A stretch of 64,000 nucleotides of DNA from assembly GCA_905221605.1 (NCBI GenBank), contig CAJNDS010002743.1, positions 168,634-232,633 on the forward strand, written 5' to 3'. The number at the start of each line of letters is the position of its first letter. Position 1 is the stretch's first letter. Source of the stretch: Symbiodinium natans (Eukaryota > Sar > Dinophyceae > Suessiales > Symbiodiniaceae). Below the pieces are notes generated by a model. The model ran no database searches. It was not told where the DNA came from and saw only the letters and a program-made list of their open reading frames with translations. Below, piece by piece: positions 11,411 to 20,546 of this stretch. Position numbers and translations under genes: made by a program.

Positions 11411-12877
11411 TTGAGGATGGATGCTGTGGTGGAGGAGGCGCAGCAATTGGCGGTGCAGGCTCCGCCCTGGGCACTTCTCTCGGCTTGGCATGTCTTCAGC
11501 TTGGGGCAGGTGGTGAACAGAGTTCTTTCCGACGAAGGCACCATTCTAGAGGCCGAGAAGAGGGAGGAGAAACTGTGCGGACTCACCCAGCAGCTTCCCC
11601 TGCCAGGCCAAAAAAGTGCTTCGCGATGCCCTCGAAGACCAAGAGCTGCGCAATTCTGCCAAGGCAAGGCACGGCGCACGTCATTCGTGCTGAGGTCGGC
11701 CTTGGGCTGTCATGCTGTCACGCTGTCACGGAATAAGCCAGGAGTCGCTCTGGAGTATCGTGATCCCCTGGGGTTCCAGATCAAGCAGCTTGGCACCACG
11801 CAGCCACTAATGATCCACTAATGTCGCTAATGATTTGGCCACCGATAGCAGAAGTGCACCGTCGGTTTGGCGTACCTTGCCGGAAGGTCCCGACGAGGTG
11901 AAGCGTGCGGTGCGTTTGGCAGAGGCGAGAATCGGCGAGAGTTGCAATTTCCTGAGGGGCACCAGTGCCCACTAGGCCGTAGACGTCAAAGGGTGCCGTC
12001 CAGAGGAGCTCGCGTCCCTGCCCGCGCTCAACGACGACGAGCGGGCAAGTCTTCGGTTGGGACCTCACCTGTGCTGCGCGATGCTGCGCCGGGGAACTGC
12101 CGCAATCCAATATGTGAAAGTGTTCGACAACAAAGGTCCTTGCAGATGCGGCTGAGAGCCGAAGGAAGGAAGGGCAGAGAGCTCAGCGCCCGTCTTCTCT
12201 TCTCTTCTCTTGCTGTCGCTCCTCAGAGCCTCTGATCTGCTTCGGAGCTTAGGTTCCAATTCCGCTTCGGAGGAGGCTAAGAAGGCGCAGCGGGCAGACA
12301 AAAGGACGCAAAGTCTGCCCCACAGCCTTTCCCAGCCAACCCCAGCCCTTCCCAATTCGTTGCATCTGTTCGGTCTTGAAGGACGGATGCAGGAGACAAG
12401 CCGGAAGCCTCGGCACCTGTGCAGGCACGACTGCAGCGTTGCAATGTTGCGTCATGACTGGCATTGACTGGCCACACCTACTAGTTACTGTGGTTCAGTG
12501 ACTCATGGTTCCGAAAGGCTCAGCCGGTCTCACCGGCCAAAGAAGCTGGGCAGGCCGGGAAGTAGGGAAGTAGGTTCACAAGATGGGTCGCTTTCAACGT
12601 TGTCGGGGCGTTTTCCCTTTTTTTTTGCTGTGAGCCGAGACATGTGTCTTTGGCGTCGATGCAGGTGCGGCCGTTGGAATTGACGACGCAGCAACTAAAA
12701 GCTTTAAAGGCACCGGAGCCTTCAGGCGCTGAGACAGACTGTGCAAGACACGGTAGGATTCGCCGCCTTTTCCAGTGGGCGAGTTTGGGAGACATTGAGG
12801 ACAAGTTCAATAATTTGGCAGCCTTCTTGTTGGTGTTCAATGATTCTGCTTTGCTTGTGGTCAGTCCCACTCAATAA
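11411..12877 (+). CDS. Unidentified multi-exon gene (exon-like blocks)
   Basis: Several + strand blocks look like exons by composition and by AG|G / G borders but belong to no family I know. They include 11417-11600 (DAVVEEAQQLAVQAPPWALL, VVNRVLSDEGTILEAEKREE), 11607-11663 in another frame (AKKVLRDALEDQELRNSAK), about 11878-11975 (EGPDEVKRAVRLAEARIGES), about 12013-12138 (NDDERASLRLGPHLCCAMLR, AAIQYVKVFDNKGPCRC), and about 12660-12820 (VRPLELTTQQLKALKAPEP, WASLGDIEDKFNNLAA). The first two blocks are in different frames with almost no space for an intron, so at least one border is wrong. Order and orientation agree with one + strand gene, but joining is not proven. Confidence 0.3.
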
Positions 12878-14391
12878 CTTGGGCAGGTGAAGACTTGTCC
12901 TCCAAAGCTTCCAAGGCCTTAGATTCGAAATGGGGGGTGCATGGCACAATCGGCACGCATGGTGGAGCGAGCGTGGTTTATAGCAACCATGTGGGTTGTT
13001 GTCTTGCAGTTTGCCTCTCCCGGTCTGTGGAGGAATAGGCTGAGGGCAATACATCTTTGGTAGCCGGTTGGGGTCCTGATGCACAGTCCGGTCCCGGACA
13101 CCTGTCGCCTATGGAGGGTGGAGGCCTCGGTGGATTAAACAGTGAACTCCTCGGAAACGTAGACCCGGATGATCAGCAAAGCTAGCTCTGTGGAGCTTGC
13201 GGCAGTTGTCGTTGAACTTTAACATCTTAAGTCACTGCTTACGAGTAGTAAGGCGCTAGGGGAGAAACATGTTCGGGACCTTGACGGGTAACCAAGACTT
13301 AGCTCAAGGCTTCCCCTCCAGGTGGCTGAGCATGGGATAAGGCAAAGCCCCCCGACCTTGAGGTCCCCCTCTCCCTCTAGGTCCTCAAGTTACCGAGGCG
13401 ATGCAGGACGCAAGACGTAGCTTTTTTGAATTTAGCGCAGATCAAGCAACGAATGCAGCGCCCTAAGGTTCGAACCCTAAGCAATAACTAAACCCCATTG
13501 CCAAGTGTTCCTGCCGCCTTCGTTCGTGCACTGTCGTTCCCTGGATTTCGTGGCCCCTTTTCAAGTTTGGATCTCCGTAAGATGTTGCTGCTTGTGCTCT
13601 GGGAGGAGGCGACGGAGAAAGTGGCCGATAGCGTTTCATCATCTCCGTATCCAGAGGACACTGGCGCGTGCGTGATTCGACGGATGTGCTGTAGTGCCAA
13701 GGGTCAAAGATGTTGCAGGAGGTACGGCAACAGGACGTGCGCAAAGCTGAAGACCAGCAGGCGCAGTGAAATTGAGAGTTTGTCCTGGTGATCCCCGGTT
13801 GTGCCGGTGATGTAGACGGCGAATGACGGCGAACGAGGAGTTTGTAGCTCCGCCGGTCGGCGCAAGATGCGGTACACTGCCGTGGCCACAGGCAGCCAAA
13901 GTGCGCGAGCCGAGCCCAAAGCAGGCAGATCGAAGGAAGCGGTACAGCGGTGACCCTACACCATCGATAGTTTTCATGACGGAGAGTGCCGAGAAAAAGC
14001 AGGACAAGCATCTCAGGTGAAACCAAAAGGTTAGACAAAGGCTTCAATGGGTACTTTATCAACCTGTTGCGGGATGGGATTTTCAGCAGACTACGCCTTT
14101 CGACCTTGCATTGGGTCTATTCTACCGGTTGCGATCTGATCTTTTCGCAGCTCGGGCTTAGATCGTATCTGCATATGTGAACATGTCGCCAAAATCCCGT
14201 TGCCATTGATCTGTGATTGGGTCGAGGAATCTTGGTTAAGCATGTTTGATGTCTCACGGGGGAGCAATGGGACGCAGCCCTTAGAGACATGAAGGGTCCC
14301 GTAAGAGTATGGGACAGACTGCACCACTGAGGGTGCCTTCTCACAGCATCAGAGCAGGTTGAGCCCCCTTAGCTTCCTAGCATTTGGAGCC
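12878..14391. other. Stretch without a supported gene
   Basis: No exon recognised. The part 13080-13480 is unusually free of long ORFs and of low-complexity tracts, but matches no RNA family I can name. The CDK start codon follows at 14392. Confidence 0.4.
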
Positions 14392-17073
14392 ATGTTGGGG
14401 GAAATCAATGACGATTTCGACATGCTTGAAAAGCGCTTCGAGCAGAAATACGAAGTCAGGTTCTTAACCTGTAAGCAAAGGAGATGCATCTTTGCAGAAA
14501 TCACGCAGATTCCTTCAAGAATATTCGATAGTGTCAGGTCACTGAGCCAAAGGCCCTCGGAGAGGGGACCTACGGCAAGGTCCGAATTTCATGCAAAAGG
14601 AGTGCCAGCAGATTTTGGGTGTGCCTTCGTCTGGCCTTGATGCTTCAACTTCCCTGTCCCTGGCGCTAGGTCTACAAGGCTGTCAGCAGGGAGAGCAACC
14701 AGGCTCGACCCAATTCGTGAAGTGCTAGAGCTGCTAGAGGCTAGGACATGTGCCTCGGCTACGACTGCGCTATGCTGCGCTGCCTTTTGCAGGTGGTTGC
14801 GATTAAGAGGATAAAGCTTAATCCCGATGATGACGAGGGTGTGCCGCTGGGGTCCTGGACGGTTCCATTTCTGTCTCTGCGTTGCACTGAGTCCCACCGC
14901 CCCTCCGCCGCAGCTCAGGAGCACAGCTTTGCGCGAGGTGGCTGTGCTAAAGGACTTGGCCTTTGGGTGGTGCCACGATCTGCCGCCACTGTCTGCCAAG
15001 CAGGTTTTGGTGCATTTGGCATAAACATGTTGGACACGATGTGTAATGACGTGCAATGTCAGAACTGCAGGACCTGGATAGCGAATACGTTGTGAAGCTG
15101 TTTGAGGCATCGAGCCTTTATGGTCGGAGTGCTGGGTCATCGGCCGCAGCTGTGGTTTTTTGGCCATGCAATGAATCCAGTGACCAGGCGAATCTGATGT
15201 GACCAGGTGTTTTGCTCTCCGAGCAAGCTCGTGCTTGTCTTCGAGCTCATGGAGAATGATCTCAGAAAGTGCCCTTTCACCTACCGCATCCTACCGCTTT
15301 CTCCTCTCACCTCCATCCCCCTCGGCCCAGCTCTGGTGCGATTGATAGCTTGGCACGTTTGACACAACCACAAACACATAGCAACAGCGGTGTGATTGTC
15401 AATAAGTGTTTGTGTTTGGTGAGGTCTAATGCGTTGTTTCTGAACATTTGCTTGCATGTAAGTATCCATCCAGATGATCGTGCACTGTACAGTAAAAGCA
15501 GTGTCGCATAGCAAGGTACATGAAGCAAGCTGGAGGGAAGATTCCATCGCCCTCAGCTCAGCTCAGTTGCCCAGTCTGATGAAAGATTCACGCGGCAGAA
15601 TCTGCAGGCATCAGGTGAAGAGCCTCTGCTGGCAGCTTGTGAAAGGCCTCGAAGTCTGCCATGCGTCCTGGCCGTAAAGCGCACTTGATGCTCATGCCAG
15701 TTGCTACGGCCAAAAAAGAGCATCTGAGGCTTGCCGCATCATACATCGTGACATAAAGCCCCTCCCTCTGAAGCAAGTGCATGCTTGCAGCTTGCTGTGC
15801 GCTGGTCCCCGTGCCCGCTCGCCGAGGCCCCAGAACCTGTTGATCGATGCCAATCATAGGCTGAAGCTGGCTGACTTTGGCCTTGCAAGGGCGTTCATGG
15901 TACGCCCCCCCTGGCGCCTGTTTTATGGCACAGCGTGAGACACCGATTGTCAGCAGCGTGGTTCCTGTGGTCCCTGTGGTAGGTCCCAGTTCCGAAGTAT
16001 ACCCACGAGGCACGGAATGAATGACAAAGCAGTTTGACAACATGTCGAATGTTTTGCTGAGGTTGTCACAGTGTGGTACCGGGCACCAGAGATCCTGTTG
16101 GGCTCTGCCCCGTCCTGAATGTGCCCTTCCTCTTGCCGCGCAGCTGGCGACAGCAGCATAGATTCGCAGGCTGGCTACAGCATCGCGGTAGACATGTGGG
16201 CCGTGGGTTGCGTGTTCGCTGAGATGGCGACCGGCGGGGGCCTGAATTCTGAATGGGCCGAGTTTTCAGAGACCGCAACCCTTGCCAACTGCCTCAGGCC
16301 GTCCCATGTTTCAGGGAGATTCTGAGATAGACACGATCTTCAAGGTCCATGTCGAACCACAGACCCCCCTCACAGCAACCTTTTTGGCTTCAGCAACTTG
16401 CCAGATCTTTCAGAAGCTGGGCACTCCCAATGATATCAGTTGGCCGGGAGTCCAGGACTTGCCAAAGCCCGATGCTTGGGGGGGAATCTGTTTCCAGATA
16501 ATATTCTTTGCACTGCGTTTTCCGCAGCATGAGCTGCATGCTGAGTTTCAAGACCGCCTTCCCCCAGTGGAGACACAAAGGATGTGAACTCAGCCTTTGT
16601 GGCTCCTGTCACCGATAAAGCGATCGCCGCGCGTGTTCGCTGAGCACTGGTGAAGCACACCGAGGCTGGGCAAACATCCGCAACACCAAGGAGAAGGCAG
16701 CCAAGTGGGGGAGAGGAATCTCACCATACTTGGAGCCCACCGACTGCCGATAGTTTGACATCGTCTGGGGGAGTATGTCTTGTAAGGTGGGCGAATCTGG
16801 CATTGACCTCCTGGAGAAATTCCTGGCGTATGCCCCCAAGCAGCGGTGGCCTCTTGTCTAGTCTAGTGAGGCCAGTGGCAGAGCACTGAGATTCTTTCTG
16901 ACTTGATCCAAGACTTTATTTAGACTCGTTTCTAGACACTGGAGCTGTCCAGTCACCTGTATTTCTGGGGCTTCATGCAGATGCATGCGATGTTGTATGA
17001 TGCATGTTACTCCACGCTCAGGAGCGCTCGAAAGGGACTGGCGCACCCTTACCTGGCAGATGCTGGGCCTTGA
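14392..17073 (+). CDS. Cyclin-dependent kinase (CDK1/2/5-like), PSTALRE type, 18 exons
   Basis: A Ser/Thr kinase that would need a cyclin partner. Exons: 14392-14454, 14538-14579, 14670-14702, 14793-14845, 14919-14952, 15071-15106, 15207-15268, 15575-15662 (start uncertain; 15608 also possible), 15729-15757, 15827-15899, 15983-16009, 16062-16106, 16170-16233, 16298-16344, 16405-16473, 16691-16741, 16787-16845, 17022-17073. They sum to 927 nt, 308 aa, close to the usual 290-310. Visible motifs: GEGTYGKV loop (with the Thr/Tyr inhibitory pair), VAIK lysine about residue 51, PSTALRE helix 64-70, HRDIKPQN about 143-150, DFGLARAF about 163, activation loop YTHE (Thr about 178), WYRAPEILLG, RPMFQGDSEID, LGTPND and GLAHPYL near the C-terminus. 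All catalytic residues are present. Start chosen because EQKYE leads directly into the glycine loop; Met at residue 11 is an alternative. Sub-type within the CDK1/2/5 group is not settled. Confidence 0.9.
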
Positions 17074-17620
17074 GGCATCTGAGGCTGTGGCTCCACAGCC
17101 TTGTGTCACTTCTCGTGTCACTTGGTGTCACTGCTCTGAGCTTGTCACGAAGCGCGCGACAAGCCGCTCAATTCAGTGGTTGCAAAGGGGGGGTTTGCAT
17201 TTGTTGGAACCTGTTTTCGCTGGGCAGAACGTGTGCACTACCATCATGTACATTATCGTACATTGCCCTGAAGCCGCATGAGTCATGAGCCCCATCCTAA
17301 TTGCGAAGCAAGGTAACCGGGTAACCCTCTCAACACGTCAGCCCCTCCAATTCAAGTAGCTGAGTCTTGAACGGGTGTGTGGGCTTGCGCAGGGGATGCG
17401 TGCCCGCCGATCGCGGAAAAATGCTGTGCTTGTTATGGCTTGCGATGGAGGGTCGGGCATGCAAAGCTGAGGCTGAAGTGTTAAACTTCCCTAGGTTTCT
17501 CGCAGAAATACAGCCGGGCTGTGGCCGCAACCGGCTACGCCCCAAAGCAGACAAGAACTTAGGTATGAGTGCAGGCTGGGTGGCCCGCTTTTGTGTTGGG
17601 AGGACGAGGACAAGAACTGA
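17074..17620. other. Stretch downstream of the CDK gene, nothing recognised
   Basis: Short ORFs only. No terminator or polyadenylation signal is recognisable, as expected for dinoflagellates. Confidence 0.4.
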
Positions 17621-17627
17621 ATGACGA

Positions 17628-17786
17628 GGAGCAACACGACGACGACGACGGCGGCGGCGGCGGCGACGACGACGACAGGGACGGCAGCGACAGGGACGGC
17701 AGCGGCAGCGACAGCGACGGCAGCGACGGCGATGGCGACAGCGACAACAACAACAGCAGCAGCAGCAGCAGCAACAACAACACATA
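17628..17786. repeat. Compound trinucleotide repeat (ACG/GGC/GAC/AAC/AGC)n
   Basis: About 160 bp of GAC, GGC, GAT, AAC and AGC triplets. In different frames it would read as poly-Asp/Gly, poly-Thr/Ala, or on the minus strand poly-Leu/Cys/Arg. These are artefacts of the repeat, and I do not call a protein. Confidence 0.9.
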
Positions 17787-17811
17787 CAGAAGCCCGAAAC
17801 TAAGGCTACGT

Positions 17812-18385
17812 CGGACCTATGGGTAGGTCTACCCTAGGCCTACGGGTAGCCTATGTACAGGCCTACGTAGAGGCTATGCGAGGCTACCTTTTGGCCTATC
17901 CGTAGGCCTACGAGTGGGCTACTGGTAGGCCTCCCTGTAGGCCTACCAGTCGCCTGTTGACAGGCCTACCAGTAGGGCTGTGGATAGCCTACCGGTAGGC
18001 CTACCCGTAGGCCTACGGATAGGCTACAAGCAGGCCTATCCGTAGGGCTATAGGTAGGCTACCGGCAGGCCTACCCGTAGGCCTATGGGTAGGCTACCGG
18101 TAGGGGCCTGCGGGTAGGCCTACCGGTAGCCTACCCGTAGGCCTACGGGTAGGCCTGCCGGCAGCCTGCCCGTAGGCCTACGGATAGGCCTACCGGCAGC
18201 CTACCCGCAGGCCTACGGGTAGGCCTACCGGTAGCCTACCCATAGGCCTACGGGTAGGCCTGCCGGTAGCCTACCTATAGCCCTACGGATAGGCCTACGC
18301 GTAGGCTGCCGCAGACTCTACCGACAGGCCTACGCGTAGCCAGCCGTAGGCCCTACAGCTAGGGCTACGGGTAGCCTATACGTCT
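17812..18385. repeat. Dense array of palindromic units centred on TAGGCCTA and TACCGGTA
   Basis: About 570 bp made almost wholly of diverged units of the form CCTACNNGTAGG, repeating about every 10-20 bp, with many AGGCCT centres. At 18130-18153 there is a perfect 24-bp palindrome centred on AGGCCT. Neighbouring units are also self-complementary and complementary to each other, so a single strand could fold into many alternative hairpins. There are no unique spacers of constant length, so this is not a CRISPR array. No ORF of interest crosses it. Confidence 0.9.
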
Positions 18386-18398
18386 GGGCTTCTTTACC

Positions 18399-18399
18399 C

Positions 18400-18440
<41 letters not shown>

Positions 18441-18441
18441 C
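18399..18441. repeat. (CAA)n microsatellite
   Basis: About 14 uninterrupted CAA/AAC triplets right after the palindromic array. Confidence 0.95.
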
Positions 18442-18442
18442 G

Positions 18443-19042
18443 ACACATGTAAATACAAAACCCGCACGCAAAACATGTCGTTGTGTACATACTTGTTACA
18501 CATCTTGGTTCGTACATGTATATTATAAGAACAAGCAAAGGGCAAGGCAGGAACAGTGGTGTAAGCTACTTCCTCGCATCCTTGGTGCTCGTTTCCCATC
18601 CCATTGGGGAGGTCCTCCCAGAACCATCCAACAGGCTGCCGTAGAAGAAATTCCCATATAATGCTCCTAGATAAAGACAGGAATTCTGGAGAATAACCTG
18701 AAAGATCGGCAAACTTCTCCCGACGGGATTCCTCGAAAGGTTTTGATTCCAAAAGAAAGATTAGGAAACTAGTTGAAGAATCAACAGATTCATATCAAGC
18801 AACCAATCTGTCAGGATACTCCCGGAAGCTCTCAGCACAAGGCGTAGCGCCGGTACACGAGACTAGGCACCTTTGCTCAAGACAAGCAACAAGCCGAGTC
18901 GCGGAATTTCCACAGCAGCCTGGAGAAACATTGCGTAGTACGTTGCATGAAGAGTGCTGTGTCTTTTTTGTACCTGGCTAGTATGGCAGACTTGTGAATC
19001 AATTGACGTGCGTTCTGATGACTAGAGAGTTCATGAGCATGC
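18443..19042. other. Stretch without a supported gene
   Basis: AT-richer than its surroundings. No exon or repeat structure is recognised. Confidence 0.4.
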
Positions 19043-19551
19043 ATGCGCGAGATTGTTGTGCGTTTGCTGGTCGCCGAGGCCACCATGCAGTCATCTGAAG
19101 TGGCCACGAACAATCAAGCAGCAACTGCGACAACGCCACAGTCGTCGCAGCAAGGCATTCTCGACCGGGTTTTTGTGAATACAAACGGTCGAAGCCACAG
19201 CGCAGCAACAGAATGCGATGAGATGCAGCGTTCTTTTAGAGATGTTGTTCTTGGAAATCCAACCTGTCCCTGCAGATGTGGCAAGCACTCGGAGATGTGG
19301 AGCCCGGCTTAGAATGAGCCCATTGCGATTCAGCCCACTTGCTCATGGACATACCTTCTTACAGAACATTCTGCGTGCTCTCCGTGCAGTCGAGCTGCGC
19401 AAGCACGCCCGCTGTGTCCAGGACGTAGCCCATCGCGAACATCTGCGAGGCCTTTGCTGAATTTCTTGCAATGATGCAAAAGCCTGCTGGATGACATGGA
19501 AGTACGAAACTGAAGCTTCAGCCAACCTTGGACCTGATTTGTTGGATTAAC
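19043..19551 (+). CDS. Unidentified exon-like blocks
   Basis: Frame 19043-19312 (90 codons with stop) contains SSQQGILDRVFVNTNGRSHS and a cysteine-rich NPTCPCRCGKH. Further on, a short frame ending at TAA 19549-19551 reads MTWKYETEASANLGPDLLD-stop, which looks like a terminal exon, directly before the telomere-like repeat. I recognise no domain, and the joins between blocks are not resolved. Confidence 0.25.
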
Positions 19552-19560
19552 CCTAAACCC
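19549..19560. repeat. Telomere-like CCCTAAA tract, left flank of the element
   Basis: A short stretch of about 1.5 units of CCCTAAA ending at the left inverted repeat. Confidence 0.7.
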
Positions 19561-19872
19561 TAATGTTGCACCCTGTTTAGTGTGGGGCCCCCCCCCCCCC
19601 CCCCCCCCCCCCCTGAACAGTCGCGGGGGTGGATGGGATCCTGATTACACGGCCCGGGGGCTCGTATGATTTTAAAAGGGAGGAGTTTAGATAGGTTCAA
19701 AAGGGGCAGCGATGCCCGGTTATCCTTTTTAAAGGCGCGCCACGTGGAATTTTCTTACGGCGCCCGGACGATTTGTCTTTAAAGAGGGACTCCCAAACAG
19801 TCAGCGTGTCCTGAATAATTCGGCCAGTTTGTCTTTAAAGCGGGGGCCGATACTAAACAGGGTGCAACATTA
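19561..19872. mobile_element. 312-bp inverted-repeat element (MITE-like) inside telomere-like repeat
   Basis: A perfect 21-bp inverted repeat bounds the segment: 19561-19581 begins TAATGTTGCACCCTGTTTAG, and its reverse complement occupies 19852-19872. The interior has a run of 26 C (19588-19613), two direct copies of TTTGTCTTTAAAG, and no coding capacity. The flanks on both sides are CCCTAAA-type repeats, so the element appears to have inserted into such an array. A TA or TAA target duplication would fit the borders, but it overlaps the repeat sequence and cannot be proven. The class is inferred from structure only. Confidence 0.6.
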
Positions 19873-19932
19873 AACCCTAAACACCAAACCCTAAACCCTA
19901 AACCCTAAACTCTAAACCTAAACTATGCTCTA
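19873..19932. repeat. Telomere-like CCCTAAA tract, right flank of the element
   Basis: About 7 slightly diverged CCCTAAA units starting right after the right inverted repeat. Confidence 0.85.
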
Positions 19933-20051
19933 AATCCTGACAGGGAACGGACCACCAGCGCTGAATCACCAGAGCCGTGCGACAGAGAAGAGCATTTGAA
20001 GCGGCCTTCTGCCTGCACTTTTATTTTTTTCTCACAGGGCGGTGACACTGG

Positions 20052-20080
20052 GGTTTTAGGGTTTAGGGTTTAGGGTTTCT
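20052..20080. repeat. Telomere-like TTTAGGG tract in opposite orientation
   Basis: About 3-4 units of TTTAGGG. It points the opposite way to the tract at 19873-19932, only about 120 bp away, so the two form an inverted arrangement. Confidence 0.85.
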
Positions 20081-20135
20081 AGCAGCGTCTTCGGGGATGA
20101 GGTTTTGGATGCTGACAGGTGAGGGCAACTAGGTT

Positions 20136-20546
20136 TTGAAAGGCAGCATCCCAACGCACGACCGGCCGGCGCACTGGTTATTGTTGCGCCAAGGCGTCAC
20201 TGCAAATGACGGACGCACAGGGATTTTCGCGATGTCTTGGAAGCCGAGGATCTTTGGTCCGACTGGCATGCCCGAAACCCCGAATCCCTTCAAGGCCAAG
20301 CGTCCTGCCCTCCAGCAGCAGAGAGGACTGGAAACCGGTTTTTCGCATCGCATCATGCTACAGTTTCTTTGAGACCATGTGAACCCAGGATCGGCCGAAA
20401 GTGGATCTTTTTGAAATGTTGATGGATGGGGTGGAGCCATGAAAGCAGATGAAATCAATGGCAGCTCGATCCAAGTATGGTCTGATAGTCAGCTTGGTTC
20501 CGGAATCATGGTCTTGGCAGCAGGTTTTGCAGGTTTCCATCGGTGA
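20136..20546 (+). CDS. Unidentified exon-like blocks, one with a membrane-like segment
   Basis: Around ATG 20232 the frame reads MSWKPRIFGPTGMPETPNPF and continues with KAKRPALQQQRGL. A second block, 20439-20546, encodes ADEINGSSIQVWSDSQLGSG followed by IMVLAAGFAGFHR. A good donor site (CG|GTGAGG) falls at 20543/20544, just before the frame would stop. The second block could be a short membrane span. I recognise no family, and how the blocks join is unknown. Confidence 0.3.

Noticed and set aside
13465-13485. tRNA-like T-loop (GGTTCGAACCC)
   Set aside because: The motif is a short palindrome. I could not find matching acceptor, D and anticodon arms on either strand.
13463-14062. 199-codon minus-strand ORF
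   Set aside because: No domain, biased composition, and opposite to the direction of all identified genes.
17328-17785. Poly-Cys/Arg and poly-Leu minus-strand ORFs
   Set aside because: Direct products of the trinucleotide repeat at 17628-17786.
17812-18385. CRISPR-like array
   Set aside because: Units are diverged and adjoining, with no unique spacers of constant length, and the sequence is eukaryotic.
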